A DNA stretch of 64,000 nt from Serripes groenlandicus (GCA_031761405.1 JASEVX010000008.1:40589175-40653174), one strand, 5' to 3'; positions 46,485-57,481 are shown, counted from the stretch's first letter. The notes: a model not told the origin generated them from the letters alone. Translations and numbers: made by a program.

Positions 46485-47005
46485 CTCAGCCCTTTCCAAC
46501 ATACAGACGTTTTTTTTACGCCTCTGCAGCAGACAGACGCCTTTTGAAAACATTTTGGTAAAGAGAAAAAAAATGCTTATTTTGTGAGCATTTACTTTTT
46601 TTGCCACAAAGTTTTTAACTGTATTCAATTACTTTTCGTTCATTTATGGACAGTTTCTATATTTTGACCAGATGTTTTCAAAGTCATCAGTGCTGCAAAT
46701 TTGTTGTTTGCGGGAAAGGGTTAACCCCCATGTTGTTTATATGCAAAATAATCAAGTAGCAACAATGTAGGGTTTAACCCTTTCTCAAATACATCAAATC
46801 TGTAACAGATGACTTTGAAAACTTAGTCAACAATATGGACATTTGTATATACATGAAAGAATAATTATTGACATAAAATTGAAAAACTTTGTGACAAAAG
46901 GAGAAATTGCTTATCATGAACAATTTCTCCTTTTGCCACAATGCCTTCAAAGTAGTCTGCTGCAAATCAAGGCATCAGAAAGTGTCTGTATGTGGGAAAA
47001 CGTAA
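46485..47005. mobile_element. Two TTAA-MITEs
   Basis: About 46485-46724 (diverged left end, right GCGGGAAAGGGTTAA) and about 46773-47005 (TTAACCCTTTCTCAAATAC, central GCTTATCATGAACAATTTC, right GTGGGAAAACGTAA). Confidence 0.6.
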
Positions 47006-47171
47006 TAAAAGAGATACAGTGCGAAAAACACATCTATTTTCCTCTTCATCTAGACCTATGTTAAAATATTGACACTTAATTGCCTGAGATGAACAAATTT
47101 TGTATTGGGACTCAGCACAGAGATAGTTAAGGAGGCGTAAACTTCCGCAGAATATCTCTTTAAGAATCAAC

Positions 47172-47536
47172 TTAACCCTATATTGTGTGCACTTAAAAGA
47201 ATTCTCTGACTGAGACGATTCTTTTGAGTACCCAAAACATAATTATAGACAAATTATATAATTTCAGAGCTCTAGATAAGGAGCATTTTGCATGTTTTAA
47301 AATCCTTATTTGACCCTCTAACCCTATGTTGTGGGTACTAAAAACAATTGTCTCAGTGAGACGTGATTCTTTTGAGTACCCAAAACATTATAGACAAATT
47401 ATATAATTTCAGGGCTCTAGATAAGGAGCATTTTGCATGTTTTAAAATCCTTATTTGACCCTCTAACCCTATGTTGTGGGTACTAAAAACAATTGTCTCA
47501 GTGAGACGATTCTTTTGAGTACCATCAACATAGGGT
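47172..47536 (+). repeat. Tandem array of the 75-bp palindrome family
   Basis: Three copies of ACCCTATgTTGTGGGTACT ... GAGACGATTCTTTTGAGTACC, linked by a segment with TCTAGATAAGGAGCATTTTG and AAAATCCTTATTTGACCCTC, with a period of about 140 bp. The last copy has the full right arm. Confidence 0.75.
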
Positions 47537-48880
47537 TTGCTTTATAACAAGAGAGAAATTGTAGGAAAAAGAGCTGAATACCCCTCCTTATCTGATTCTC
47601 TGAGGATTATTGGAAATTGAAATATATGCACCTTATCTAGTGGGACAGAACATTAGGTGAACTTATGAATGCTGGTCAATAAAATCATTAGAATATATTA
47701 TTGGTCAACATGACTAAAAACCAGTGGGATTGTTACTGTAATTAACCCTTTCCCACCTACAAAAAACCTGCAGCGGATGACTTTGAAAATCCCTGGACAT
47801 CATTTTGAAAAATCTCTCTACATGAAAGTACAAGAGAAAGTGGATGCAAGGCATCAATGTCGCCGGAAAAGACTGCATTGATTTATGTATTCTTGACTTT
47901 CCTTAGTCTATTCAAACATTAGGAACGTTGAAATGAAAACATTTGCTTATAAATTTTATATTCATACCTATACATTAGGGTATCTATAAAAAATTAACGA
48001 AATGTGTACACATTTATCTTGGCTTAAATTTAATTTTGCTGTTGTTACTTATTTAAATAATAGTATTCATTCATATAATTTCAATGTTTGTCAATTGTAT
48101 TCGAATCACAAGGTAAATATCCTGGTATTGCTTTAAAGGGAGGTAATTTGAAGAAAACAAAAGTCTTTAAAAGGAGAAATATATCAGCATTACCGTCTAC
48201 AGTTTAAATTGTTCTATTGTTTGTGGATTTAAAAATGTTCTTTTTTTCTTATTTCTACATGTACAACGAAATATTGCGGCTTCTCTTTGACGCTTTGCGT
48301 CAAACATTCGTCTTGTACTTGTCTAAAATAAAATAATATCACTCGCTTTTTCATATCGAAATGCGCATGCGCGAAAATCGATGTTAAAGGTCACGAAACT
48401 ACACAACAGAATAGGGTCTATATTTAGCTTAGAAACAGTTCCTACTTTAGATATTCATGGATTAACATTATTAAATGAATTCTACACAAATCAAGACATC
48501 TCTTTGAACATGAAAACAACATTAAGTAAGTTAAAATTGCTATTAAAAGGAGAATCCGAAATTGACCTCAATGATGACACATAAGAGTCTGCATTAGGGG
48601 GTGTTGGTTCACGTCTTGAAGGGACCACTTTTGTCTTCGTAAATAAGACAAAAAACTTAAATGCGAGTGAAATAAAAAAAACTGCAAACATTAAAAAATC
48701 GGAATATTTATTTCATTTTAGATGTGTCATTTATTAGTGTTCGTAAACAACCACAATTGTAATATGTTCAAATCATCTAGATTTGTTTCTTTCTAATAAT
48801 AAGCCGCCCTCCCATGTGATTTCCGAAAACCTATTAAAAATAGAAGTCGCGGGCTTCTGCCCGGCGACTAATAATCTTTC
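47537..48880. other. Mostly unique intronic sequence
   Basis: A MITE left end at 47744-47830 (TTAACCCTTTCCCACCTAC) is the only clear repeat. A strong short hairpin with GTCGC-GGGC and GCCC-GCGAC arms lies at 48846-48868. No exon of the minus-strand gene is recognised. Confidence 0.35.
48381..48587 (+). CDS. Small open reading frame, unknown
   Basis: About 68 codons are open in a stretch with no recognised repeat, with a charged C-terminus (KGESEIDLNDDT). No domain, splice signals or homologue are recognised. It may be a chance frame or part of an old mobile element. Confidence 0.12.
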
Positions 48881-48889
48881 AATAGGGTT

Positions 48890-49860
48890 GAAAACATTGG
48901 GACAAATGAGCAATTCCTACTTTTTTGCCACAATGATTTCAAAGGGTGTCCAGAAAGCGTCTGCACGTGGAAAAGGGTAAAGGAAATAGATTTGTCAACA
49001 CACCAGGGATGTTGTTATCTGCTTACCGGATTTCAATCCTGTCCCTCTAACTGACACATTGTTATGCATCTGCAGCAGATGACTCACAAAAACATTATAG
49101 CAAAAGGAGAAATCGCTCATGATGAGCCATTTTTTTTCTTATGCCACAATGTTTCCAACTCTATTCAATAATTATACTTTCATTTTTAGTTATTATACCC
49201 ATATTTATTTTTTTGCCTTAATGTCTGCTGCAGATGTGTTGTAATATGTTGTGTGTAAGAATTATATTAGTATTTAGTACTGAATCAAGTTGAAAACATT
49301 GTGTTAAAAGGAGAAATTGCTCAAAACAAGCAATTGTGACAGTTTCTCCTTTTGTCACAATGTTTTCAAAAGTTGTCTGCTGCAGAGGCATCAGATAAGC
49401 ATCTGTATTGATGAGGGAAAGTGTTAAATGAAAGAATATGTATAAATAGATTTGAAAACATTATAGCAAATGGAAAAATTGCTCATTATTTATCCATAAA
49501 TTGCAACCATGTTTTCAGAAGTCACCTGATACAGGTATCAGAAAGGGTCTGTATATGGGAAAGGGTTAATCAACAAAATTGTCTACTCTCATTCATCACT
49601 ACAGAATCAAATCTTCTGTTATATTAAGCCAAATTGAAAAATTATTCAAATTAACCCCTTCCCATCTGCAAACGCATTTTGACACATTGTGGCAAAAGGA
49701 GATATTGCTGATGGTGTTCAATTTCATTTGCCACAATATTTTCAAGTTTTAAAAAAATAATACTTTCATTCATAGAGACTTTTCATTTTTATGCTGAGAA
49801 TTTTGTTCATAGTTGCTTGCAGCAGATTTGTTGTATGACACTGTGAAAGGTGCACTAGTT
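48890..49860. mobile_element. Cluster of TTAA-MITE copies
   Basis: Partial or diverged copies at about 48890-48978, 49045-49250, 49275-49427, 49430-49570 and 49652-49850. The best is 49275-49427, with AAATTGCTCAAAACAAGCAATT and CTGCTGCAGAGGC blocks. Confidence 0.5.
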
Positions 49861-49944
49861 CTGAATAGAGGAACCATTTAAATCATGTCATTTCCAGTTT
49901 CTAAATGTTCAATTCATTTATTGGAATGAATTAACCTGTATTAC

Positions 49945-49973
49945 CTGTTCTTATTTACATAACAAGAGGAGAG
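49945..49973 (-). CDS. Putative small exon 3 of the MINDY-4-like gene
   Basis: A 29-nt segment lies between an acceptor (ATGACTTCATCAG) and a donor (GTAATAC). The only open frame reads LSSCYVNKN plus two bases. It runs from phase 0 to phase 2 and fits both neighbours. It is the weakest exon of the model, because nothing in its residues identifies it. Confidence 0.33.
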
Positions 49974-50029
49974 CTGATGAAGTCATAAAAAAGCATTATA
50001 AGAAAGCATTAGTTTCTTATTCTCAAAGG

Positions 50030-50253
50030 AATCCACTGTGATCGAGTGGTTAGCGTCGGGGATTTCGAAACCGGGTGTCACAGGTTCGATCCCCAGTCGC
50101 GGCACTATGGTCATGGTGGAGTGCCCTTGGGCAAGGCACATTTTCTAGCCTAGTACTGGTTTGTTTACCCAGGGATATGAATAAGTGAACTGTCGCAGTG
50201 ATATAACTGAAATAATGTTGAAAGCGGCGTAAAACCCCAATAAATAATAATAA
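50030..50253 (+). mobile_element. tRNA-derived SINE, GGGCAAGGCA type, complete
   Basis: A box GAGTGGTTAGCGTCGG and B box GGTTCGATCCCC are 30-40 bp apart, followed by a conserved-looking domain (TGGAGTGCCCTTGGGCAAGG), a body ending GGCGTAAAACCCC, and an AATAATAAT tail. The central block resembles domains shared by SINEs of several metazoans; its class is not assigned here. Confidence 0.75.
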
Positions 50254-50279
50254 TCTTATGCTCAATTAAAAACATTTCA

Positions 50280-50790
50280 CCCTTTTACAACATACAGCAA
50301 ATCAGCAGTAGTGGCCTTTGAACACAATTGAGACAAACATATTGGAAAAATTCTATAAATGAAAGGAAAATAAAATGCAAAAGAAGAAATGTGCTCATTA
50401 TGTTATCAAAAGGTGTCTGCAGGTGAGATATGATGGGTCATGGTCAAATGATATAAAATCAGACATTTATGCATTAGAATATTCTTCTCTTCCCACAATT
50501 TTTCAATGGATAACAGAGTGCTGCATGTAGTTTCCATCTCCCTTACACAAACTACTTTTGCCAACTCTGCAGGAGAAAACTTGAGAAAGCATTGTTGTAG
50601 AATGGAATTTTTGAAACAAACTATTTTTTTTTGATCAGTAAATTCTGTATTTTGTATCTTGAGATTTTTTCCTGCAAACAATTATTAAGCAGGTGTCTGA
50701 CTTTTAACCCTTTGCCACTTACAGATGCATTTTGATTTGCAGCAGACAGCATTAAAAACATTGTGGAAAAATAAGAAATTTCTCATTTAC
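50280..50790. mobile_element. Degenerate TTAA-MITE remnants
   Basis: Weak matches at about 50275-50430, 50560-50590 and 50705-50790 (TTAACCCTTTGCCACTTACAG). Confidence 0.35.
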
Positions 50791-50854
50791 AAGTCTATTA
50801 AAATTTAATAATCATATATCATTTATAGTGGTTTTACATATATACATTTATTAC

Positions 50855-51510
50855 ATGCCTGTACATTTTCCGGTGGAAATACATGCAGATTGACATGCGC
50901 AATTTACACCACAACAGATTGAAATTCCGTATCTACATGCGGTGTAAATACAAGATTGTGACATCAGACAGTGCGCGGACTACTTTCAGCGAGGTTCCCG
51001 TTTTGAATCTGCGCTACCGTATGTAGTAAAATATGCAGACAACCAGTACTATTTAGGAAAATTGTTTCTATTGTATGTATCGAAAACCTAGCGTCAAATT
51101 TAATAAAAAACCCGCAAGTAAAGATTATGTTGTCATTTTCTCCCACAAAACAATGGAAATTTAATTTGATAATGTTATTGGGCGGGACTTACGTATTAGC
51201 ATACTGTTTAGGGGCGTGGCCTAAGTATTGTAGTAAATATTCACCCGCTATTCATCTTTTCATTTCAAGATTACTAAATTGTATCCCCAATAAAAAATAT
51301 ATTGAATCTGTATATTTGTTAGTTTTTTCGCTCTTCATAGATCGTAGGTATATAATAAAAGGAATATTACGTTGCGGGAGCGATAAATGTGTTCGTATTG
51401 CACGACTCGTAGCGTGGGAAAATCCATATCTTACTCGACCTTTGATTTTTCCACGCTACTTGTAGTGCAATAAAAAACCCTTGTATCGCTCCCGCAACGT
51501 AATATTCCGT
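50855..51510. mobile_element. Unnamed element, copy A, with terminal hairpin
   Basis: The left block CCTGTACATTTTCCGGTGGAAATACATGCAG and the right hairpin (51358-51508: AATATTACGTTGCGGGAGCG paired with CGCTCCCGCAACGTAATATT) both have relatives at 53462-53892. Frames inside, including one of 112 codons at 51127-51465, run through the hairpin and look accidental. Confidence 0.5.
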
Positions 51511-51744
51511 ATGTATTATCTATATGTTTTCAAAGGCATCTACTTTGAAATCATCTTAGGAAAACAATGCATTATTTGGAAAGATATAAGTATAAATTAA
51601 TACAAAGCAAAACTGAAAATATTGCGAGAAAAGGAGAAATTATTCTGTAGAAGATAAATGTTGGAAACATTGAAACAAAAGGAACATATAAAAAAAAAAT
51701 CATCACATTTTCAAACATACTTGACCTAAATCTTAATTCATTCA

Positions 51745-51965
51745 ATAATAGCCTTTAACCCTTTCCCACATAAAGTACACCCTTTAGCATTCAACTGTGA
51801 AAACTTCTAGGAAAATATATATATGGGAAAAAATAACAGAATATTTATTGAATAGAGTTGAAAATGTGGCAAAAGGAGAAATTCCTCATTAAGAGCAATT
51901 CTCCCAGTGTTCACATTTTTTTTTTAAAAATCATCTGATATGTGAAGAAGGGTTTCATATAAAGG
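51745..51965. mobile_element. TTAA-MITE, degenerate
   Basis: TTAACCCTTTCCCACATAAAG left end; core TGTGGCAAAAGGAGAAATTCC; right end lost. Confidence 0.45.
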
Positions 51966-52155
51966 GTGAATTGAATTGGCATCGATCTTTAGTATTTGAC
52001 AAGAGTATCGGTATATCTTACATGTACATTATACAGCTTTTAAACCGTTAACAATGTATAGGTTATTTTTAGATTTGTTTGCTTCAAATAATAATAATGG
52101 GAACATTATGTAACTTTTTAATTAATGGAATTAATATTTTGATGCTTAGTTGAAA

Positions 52156-52186
52156 CAGGGTCTTTCAATAGTATTGAAAGACCCTG
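52156..52186. repeat. 31-bp palindrome
   Basis: CAGGGTCTTTCAAT and its exact complement ATTGAAAGACCCTG lie around a three-base centre. No following T-run; function unknown. Confidence 0.7.
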
Positions 52187-52289
52187 GTTGAAAACATTGT
52201 AGCAGAAAGTGGACAATTTTTCCTTTTAGCACTATAATTCCAGTTGTCGTCTGCTAAAGTCATCTGGTGCACAGAAATGGCTGACACAT

Positions 52290-52552
52290 TATCTCTATTC
52301 TCATTTTCAGGCATATCATTTAAACTATTTACACCGATATTCAGGGTTGTCGAAATGTTTTGTTGTAACAGATCAAATGAGGAAAGTAATAGATCAGGCT
52401 TGGGGTCAGGACAAGGGCAAAGCCCTGGTAGTGGCACCAGGGTAGCACAACTAACAGATCAAACAGCGATTTTAACAGATGATTTTGATCGGCAGTCAGT
52501 TAATTTTGACAACCCTGGATATTACTATGGCTTTTTTTCTTCACTACTTTGA
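52290..52552 (+). CDS. Candidate coding exon, unidentified (strand uncertain)
   Basis: After a strong plus-strand acceptor (TCTATTCTCATTTTCAG) an open frame runs to a stop at 52552. It reads residues such as SNEESNRSGLGSGQGQ, LTDQTAILTDDFDRQS and FDNPGYYYGFFSSLL, with composition much more protein-like than the surroundings. On the minus strand, about 52265-52400 is also open (SSFDLLQQN, NDMPENENRDN) after a pyrimidine-rich AAG acceptor, and could be an extra exon of the MINDY-4-like gene whose intron it occupies. I could not decide between them. A MITE remnant abuts its left side. Confidence 0.3.
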
Positions 52553-52833
52553 ACATTGTAAATATACTTTTGCGAAAAGTTAAAATGTAGTGGAAAAAGT
52601 TAAAATTGCTTGTTACATGCATGCTATAATCCTTTTCTCAAAATGTTTTCAAAAGTTGCCCCCAGCAGAGGTGTCGAATGTCGTCTGTTAATGACAGCTA
52701 CTATACCAAAATAATATACGACATTCAATACAGGGAAAGACTTGCATTGATTTAGAAGTGATCGATTATTTAGCCATATTAATACTTGATTAATATAACT
52801 ACTGTACACAAGTTTAGAAAGTTTTGCACTTAC

Positions 52834-52852
52834 CTCACCTTTGCAATTTAAA
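52834..52852 (-). CDS. Putative microexon 2 of the MINDY-4-like gene
   Basis: This is a 19-nt segment between a strong acceptor (polypyrimidine tract ending TTTTTTCTTCAG) and a strong donor (GTAAGTG). It starts with one base and then reads LNCKGE, ending in phase 0. A second donor six bases upstream (GTGAGG) is also possible. Support is splice-site quality plus phase only. Confidence 0.4.
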
Positions 52853-53004
52853 CTGAAGAAAAAATATCTTACAGAGAAAACCAATTTCCTTACAAGCTTG
52901 CATAAACTAAGTCCATTGATTTAACCTTATTGAAATAGGTAACTGCCAATAATCAGTTCTACCATATATTCACACAGTTTGATAAATGTATCTGTCTTTC
53001 TTAC

Positions 53005-53021
53005 TTAGGGAATACACTCAT
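53005..53021 (-). CDS. Putative first coding exon of the MINDY-4-like gene
   Basis: A possible start codon at 53021 (adenine at -3) opens a 17-nt coding segment reading MSVFP plus two bases. It ends at a good donor (GTAAGA). Ending in phase 2, it fits the next candidate exon. It is too short to identify by itself. It is chosen because of the donor, the phase and the CpG-containing, repeat-free sequence upstream. Confidence 0.38.
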
Positions 53022-53200
53022 GTTGACAATATGATTGATATTCGGATAGTTTCGGTTATGACCGTACTCGGCGTTTAATTGATTTTCCGATACTTTCATT
53101 GGACAATGGGTAACTAGGGACTCGCGCCAATTTGGAGAGTTGAAAGTTGGGGGCTATTTAATTTTTATTGCTTCTACTGTATCGAAGATGACGTTTAAAA
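53022..53200 (-). promoter_or_regulatory. Possible promoter / 5' UTR of the MINDY-4-like gene
   Basis: The sequence just upstream of the proposed start is free of the repeats that fill most of the window. On the minus strand it contains a CCAAT box (in GTCCAATGAAAG) and an E2F-like TTGGCGCGA. No clear TATA box at a usual distance is seen. The assignment depends on the exon-1 call. Confidence 0.25.
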
Positions 53201-53461
53201 ACATTGTAGAAATCAAATCATATTCCATGATGGAGAGAGACTATCTCTCGCGCGCGCTCTCTTTCTCTCATCTCCATTAGTAGCAGAGGAACATTATTAA
53301 TTAGTTACACCTTTTAAGACCACAATTTCAGAAAGTGACGTTGATCAATGGATCTACAAAGTGTAATAGCAATACCTATTTTCCTATCAATTATTATGGC
53401 TCGTCAATCGGAACAGGTATTCAGAATGATTGAACACTCTAGTTTCCTAGTTTATATATAT

Positions 53462-53892
53462 ATATAGTTATGCACCTGCACTTTTCCGGCGCAAATACAT
53501 GCAGATGGTCATGCGTAATTCAAACAAGACGGATTAACAAATACGGTACCAAATAAGGTAACGGTACGTCACTGAAATACGATGTGACGTCACTGAAATA
53601 TGAAATCACGACATTCAAAATGAGGTAGTGGGGCTTTGTAGCCATTCATACATTTTATTTTGTGTGTATACATGTATTGTGTTATTTATAGCCTAATAAA
53701 GAAATGTTATTATTATTAATAAACGAAGAATTATGTTGCAGAAGCGATATTTGGCTTTGTTTTGTCAACTCGGTGCTTGGAAAATTTGACATCTCTCTCG
53801 ACATTCGGTCTCGCGATATTTCAATTGTTCACGTACCTCGATCGTAGTACACTACCAAACCTGATATCGCTACTGCATCATAATATTTCCTT
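53462..53892. mobile_element. Unnamed element, copy B
   Basis: Shares CACTTTTCCGGCGCAAATACATGCAG at the left and a GTTGCAGAAGCGATATT / GATATCGCTACTGCAT hairpin at the right with copy A, but the middle differs and is shorter. It contains two TGACGTCACTGAAATA repeats. Confidence 0.45.
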
Positions 53893-54340
53893 TATGTTCA
53901 TCACGTATATTGATGGCTCTCCATTTTCATAGATAGTTGTGTAGTGTTTCCATAACATATCAATCATTCAAATAGTCAGTCCGTGCTTTTATATGTCCTA
54001 TGTTCGAAATCTGTACCAGTATTGAGCCGGATCAATATTTGGATGGTTTTTTTTTTTTTTGCACATTAGATTAATCTATACAATTTGCAGTTAAATCTGG
54101 TTTTCTGGAAGATATGAGATGAACTGATGAAAGAACGATGTACAGGGGGTTTGACCAATTATAAGTAGTCTAAACCCTAAATGTACGTGCTTTGGCTCCA
54201 AACTATAATTCATACTCTGTGCCAATATGTTGTGCTCTGGTATCTTATTGGTAAAAACAAATTCATTTACGAAATAGACAAATTAGACATACTTTTTAGA
54301 CATTTTTAGACAAAGTTTAAGAAGAATGGCGAAAGTGCGT
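53893..54340. other. Unique intergenic sequence
   Basis: AT-rich, upstream of the MINDY-4-like gene; no gene or repeat is recognised apart from a T run at 54048. Confidence 0.35.
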
Positions 54341-54343
54341 TTT

Positions 54344-55786
54344 TATGCGGGGGATTCAGCTATGCTGAATACCTCCGTATATTGTCATGCCCAGCTTTCA
54401 GGAAGAATAAATTTGTAAATTTTGTGTGCTGCCCTCTGTTTTTTCAAAATGGAAATTTTTCCTTGATTGTCCAGGGATCAGTTAAATACGTTTCACAACA
54501 AGCTAAACAGTATGCACATTATACAAAGTAAACGTACACAATGTAAAGTTTTAATCCATGACGTTGTATACATAATTTAGAAATTTAAGTTAGACATAAG
54601 GATCTTAAATGTTTCTTTTAAATATATGGAAAACGAGTAGCTTGAAAGAGGGTAGCTCAAAAACCTTTTGAGAAAATCCCTGCAATGGAAATTACGGCTG
54701 TTGTGCATCGTCAACATTTTCCCTTGTTAACACTCTACAGGCTACATTTTGCATCGGATCTTCATGAAAGTTTATCAGAACATTCATCTCCATCAAATCT
54801 TGGACATGTTCGAAACTGGGCCATTTGAGGTAAAAAACTAGGTCACTAGGTCAAATTGAAGGAAAATCTTGTTAACACTCTATAGGCCATATTTTCAACT
54901 TGAGCATGTTGAAACCTTATCAGAATGTTTGTCTTGATGATGTAAGTCAAGTTCGAACATGAGTCATGTCGGCAATTTTTGCTTCAGCAGTTTGAAATAT
55001 TGTCAAAATGTTTGTAATAATGATATCAAGGTCAAGTTCAAATATGGGTCATATTGGGTCAGAAACTAGGTCTCAAGGCCAAATTGAAGGAAAATCTTGT
55101 TAACACTGTAGAAGCCGCATTTTACTAAGGCAGCTTGAAATTTGGTCAGAATGTTTGTCTAAATGATATCTAGGCCTAGTTCGAATATGGGTCAAGCTGT
55201 CAGGTCACTAGGCCAAATTAAATGGAAATCTTGTTAACACTTTGGAGTCCTTATTTTCAACTTGAGCATATTGAAACTTTATCAGAATGTTTGTCTTGAT
55301 GATATGTAGGTCAAGTTTGAACATGGGTTATGATGGGTCAAAAAGTAGGTCACTAGGTCAAATTGTCAGAATGTTTGTATTAATGATATCCAGGTCAAGT
55401 TCGAATATGGGTCACATTGGGTCAGAAACTAGGTCACTAGGCCAAATTGAAGAAAAATCTTGTTAACTCTGTAGAAGCATTTATTTTGGCTACAGCAGCT
55501 TGAAATTTGGTCAGAATTCTATCTAAATGATATCTAGGTCAAGTTTGAATATGGGCCATGCCGGGTTAAAAACTAGGTCACTAGGCCAAATTGAAGGAAA
55601 ATCTTGTTAACTCTCTGGATACTGCATTGTTAGCTTGAGCATGTTGAAACTTTATCAGAATGTTTTTCTTGATGATATCTAGATCAAGTTCTAACATGGG
55701 TCATGTTGGGTCAAAAAGTAGGTCACTAGGTCAAATTGAAGGGAAATCATGTTAACACTCTAGAGCCAACATCCCCCGCATATCAG
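54344..55786. mobile_element. Possible larger element with TATGCGGGGGAT inverted ends
   Basis: TTATGCGGGGGATT near 54344 is matched inverted by CATCCCCCGCATA ending 55786. The left end is followed by an ATTCAGC/GCTGAAT hairpin. Inside lies a reversed pearl array. Whether the ends and array belong together is unproven. Confidence 0.4.
54716..55772 (-). mobile_element. Pearl-like fourth-subfamily array, reversed
   Basis: About six units with TTGTTAACACTCTACAGG, CAGAATGTTTGTCTTGATGAT and GTCACTAGGTCAAATTGAAGG, the complement of the arrays at 23.3 and 28.0 kb. The canonical GGTGAGCTAA and AACAAGAGGGCC ends are not found, so it is truncated or captured. Confidence 0.65.
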
Positions 55787-56900
55787 TACTTTCAGTACTT
55801 TGATTTTAACTGAGAGTCAGTATCCAAAATCATTATTGATATAAGGATTAGCAGGTAAACAGGATACGCTCTCCGAAATCCTGCGATCTCGTGGTTGGCT
55901 CTGCCCTTAGACTAAGCGACCGCTCTGCCATTGTGTGTCTTATTGTCTCTACCCTATGACATCCTATTAAGGTAAATTGACGTAAAACCAATAAGGGTTA
56001 CACTTCTAGGTTTTTGGTCAAAAGATGCATCTAGATTACATGCTAATGTAGATGGGCAGTGAAGCCTCTAGTTATAACTGATGCGTATCGCATCAGCCTT
56101 CACTGTACGCAGGTGCTGAAACCATTTCCAACATATAGACGCATTTTAACGCATACGCAGCAAACTTTCGGACAAAAGGATTCATTGTTCATGTTAAGCA
56201 ATTTCTCATTTTGCCACAGTGTTTTCAGCTCTATTTAATAAAATACTTAAACAACATCCACATAGTTTTGCTTCGATGGTTTCAAAGTCGTAAACTGCAG
56301 ATTTGTTGTATGTGGGAATAGGTTATGAAAACAAGACACGGCTTAACTTGTTAACTTTAAATTTATAGCACAGAGGTGGTTTTTTTAAAGAACACTTTGG
56401 TTATGTTACATACGAAAACTCACTCTCGGGGACATTACATCATTCAGATCAGCGCCTCTTAGTACTCTGATCAGAATCTTCCTTGCTCATGAGCCAGAGA
56501 GAACACAGTCTTAAAGGTTACAGACTACCCATCCAGGGTTTGCAAGTTCGAACCCAAGCTCGGCAAACATTCTTTCCGACGTTTGGTAAAAGTCAATGCT
56601 TGTAAAGCGTCATTCGTCTTCCAACATCTTTATGAAAAGCAGTAGTTGTTTGGAAGAACTGTTGCATGCAGTACTGGTATGGGAATGCGGGGGATCATAT
56701 GAGAGGATGAACTGATTGGATTCTTCTACCTACCAGTTCGTCTAACTTAAACCGTTTATAGAGTAAATGGAAAAGAGGTTTAGCCTAACTTATATACATG
56801 TATATGAGTAAATAATTAAGTAAATGATAAAAACATGCAGACATTTAAAAATAAACTAATACAACAGTCGTGTTTTGGGATGTAATAAACTATAATCATA
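55787..56900. other. Intergenic region with MITE and SINE remnants
   Basis: Contains a diverged MITE at about 56120-56328 (right end GTGGGAATAGGTTA) and a SINE fragment at about 56515-56700 (B box CAAGTTCGAACCCAAG). The rest shows no gene. Confidence 0.45.
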
Positions 56901-57480
56901 TGTTGTATGCATTTTGTAAACATTTGTAAATGATATAGTAGATGATTAAAACGTCCGAAAACAAAACAGAATGGAACTGATGACTTCGACTTCTGGAAAC
57001 AGTGTGGGAAACGACCAGAATGAATGCGGGGCCATAATGAACTATAGTCATTTTATTATGTATTGTTAATGATAAAGTATAGGGTGAAAACGTACAGAAG
57101 TTCAAAAAGTTTTCAACAAGAGACTTTTAAAAAAGACTTCTGCAAACATTGTGGAGAAAGAACATCATTCGTTACTAATGAACTATATTCATATTGTTTG
57201 TGTATTGTTAAATATTTTTAAATAATCAAATATTAGAAACGGACAGAAATTAAAAAAGAATGCAGCAAACGACTTTTTTGAAAACGACTTCTGAAAACAT
57301 TATTGGGATAAAACTTTTAATAAATCTAATGAACATGAATTGTAAGCTGTATTTGAATTGTTTGTTGCCTACAGCTCTTGTATGATAATCTGTCAATTAA
57401 CATCTAACTATAGCAACTTCAATTGATTGATTTATTGGAGTTTTCCCCCCGCGGTTTTCAACAAATGTTTAGTTATTCAA
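56900..57480. other. Low-complexity repeat-derived sequence
   Basis: Loosely repeated units (ATGAACTATAnTCAT...TATTGTTAA...AAAACG-ACAGAA) at about 56890, 57040 and 57180, suggesting an old tandem array with a period of about 130-150 bp. No gene. Confidence 0.35.
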
Positions 57481-57481
57481 A

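Larger units (their letters stand above)
727..53021 (-). other. Multi-exon gene: MINDY-4/4B-like (probably inactive) deubiquitinase, 5' part
   Basis: This minus-strand gene begins near 53.02 kb and runs off the left edge. I reconstructed it from eleven exons listed separately: 53021-53005, 52852-52834, 49973-49945, 45890-45850, 44144-44014, 39367-39212, 26789-26742, 22111-22012, 17096-17008, 13422-13303 and 821-727. Each has AG/GT borders, and intron phases match at all ten junctions (845 nt, about 281 residues). The upstream part is polar and probably disordered. The last exons read through PIN, an LGTAVHSF stretch, DWRKS, YGYGLQTKK and CGTKALVLCIQGYLLKHLLF, which follow the start of the MINDY (DUF4205-type) catalytic domain of MINDY-4 and MINDY-4B. 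MINDY enzymes are cysteine proteases that trim K48-linked ubiquitin chains. Here the GGPCG cysteine position is lysine, as expected for an inactive paralogue. The C-terminal domain lies outside the window. The domain exons are well supported; the three smallest 5' exons rest only on splice sites and phase. Confidence 0.72.

Noticed and set aside
51127..51465. 112-codon plus-strand frame
   Set aside because: It runs into a long inverted repeat and has no recognisable domain.
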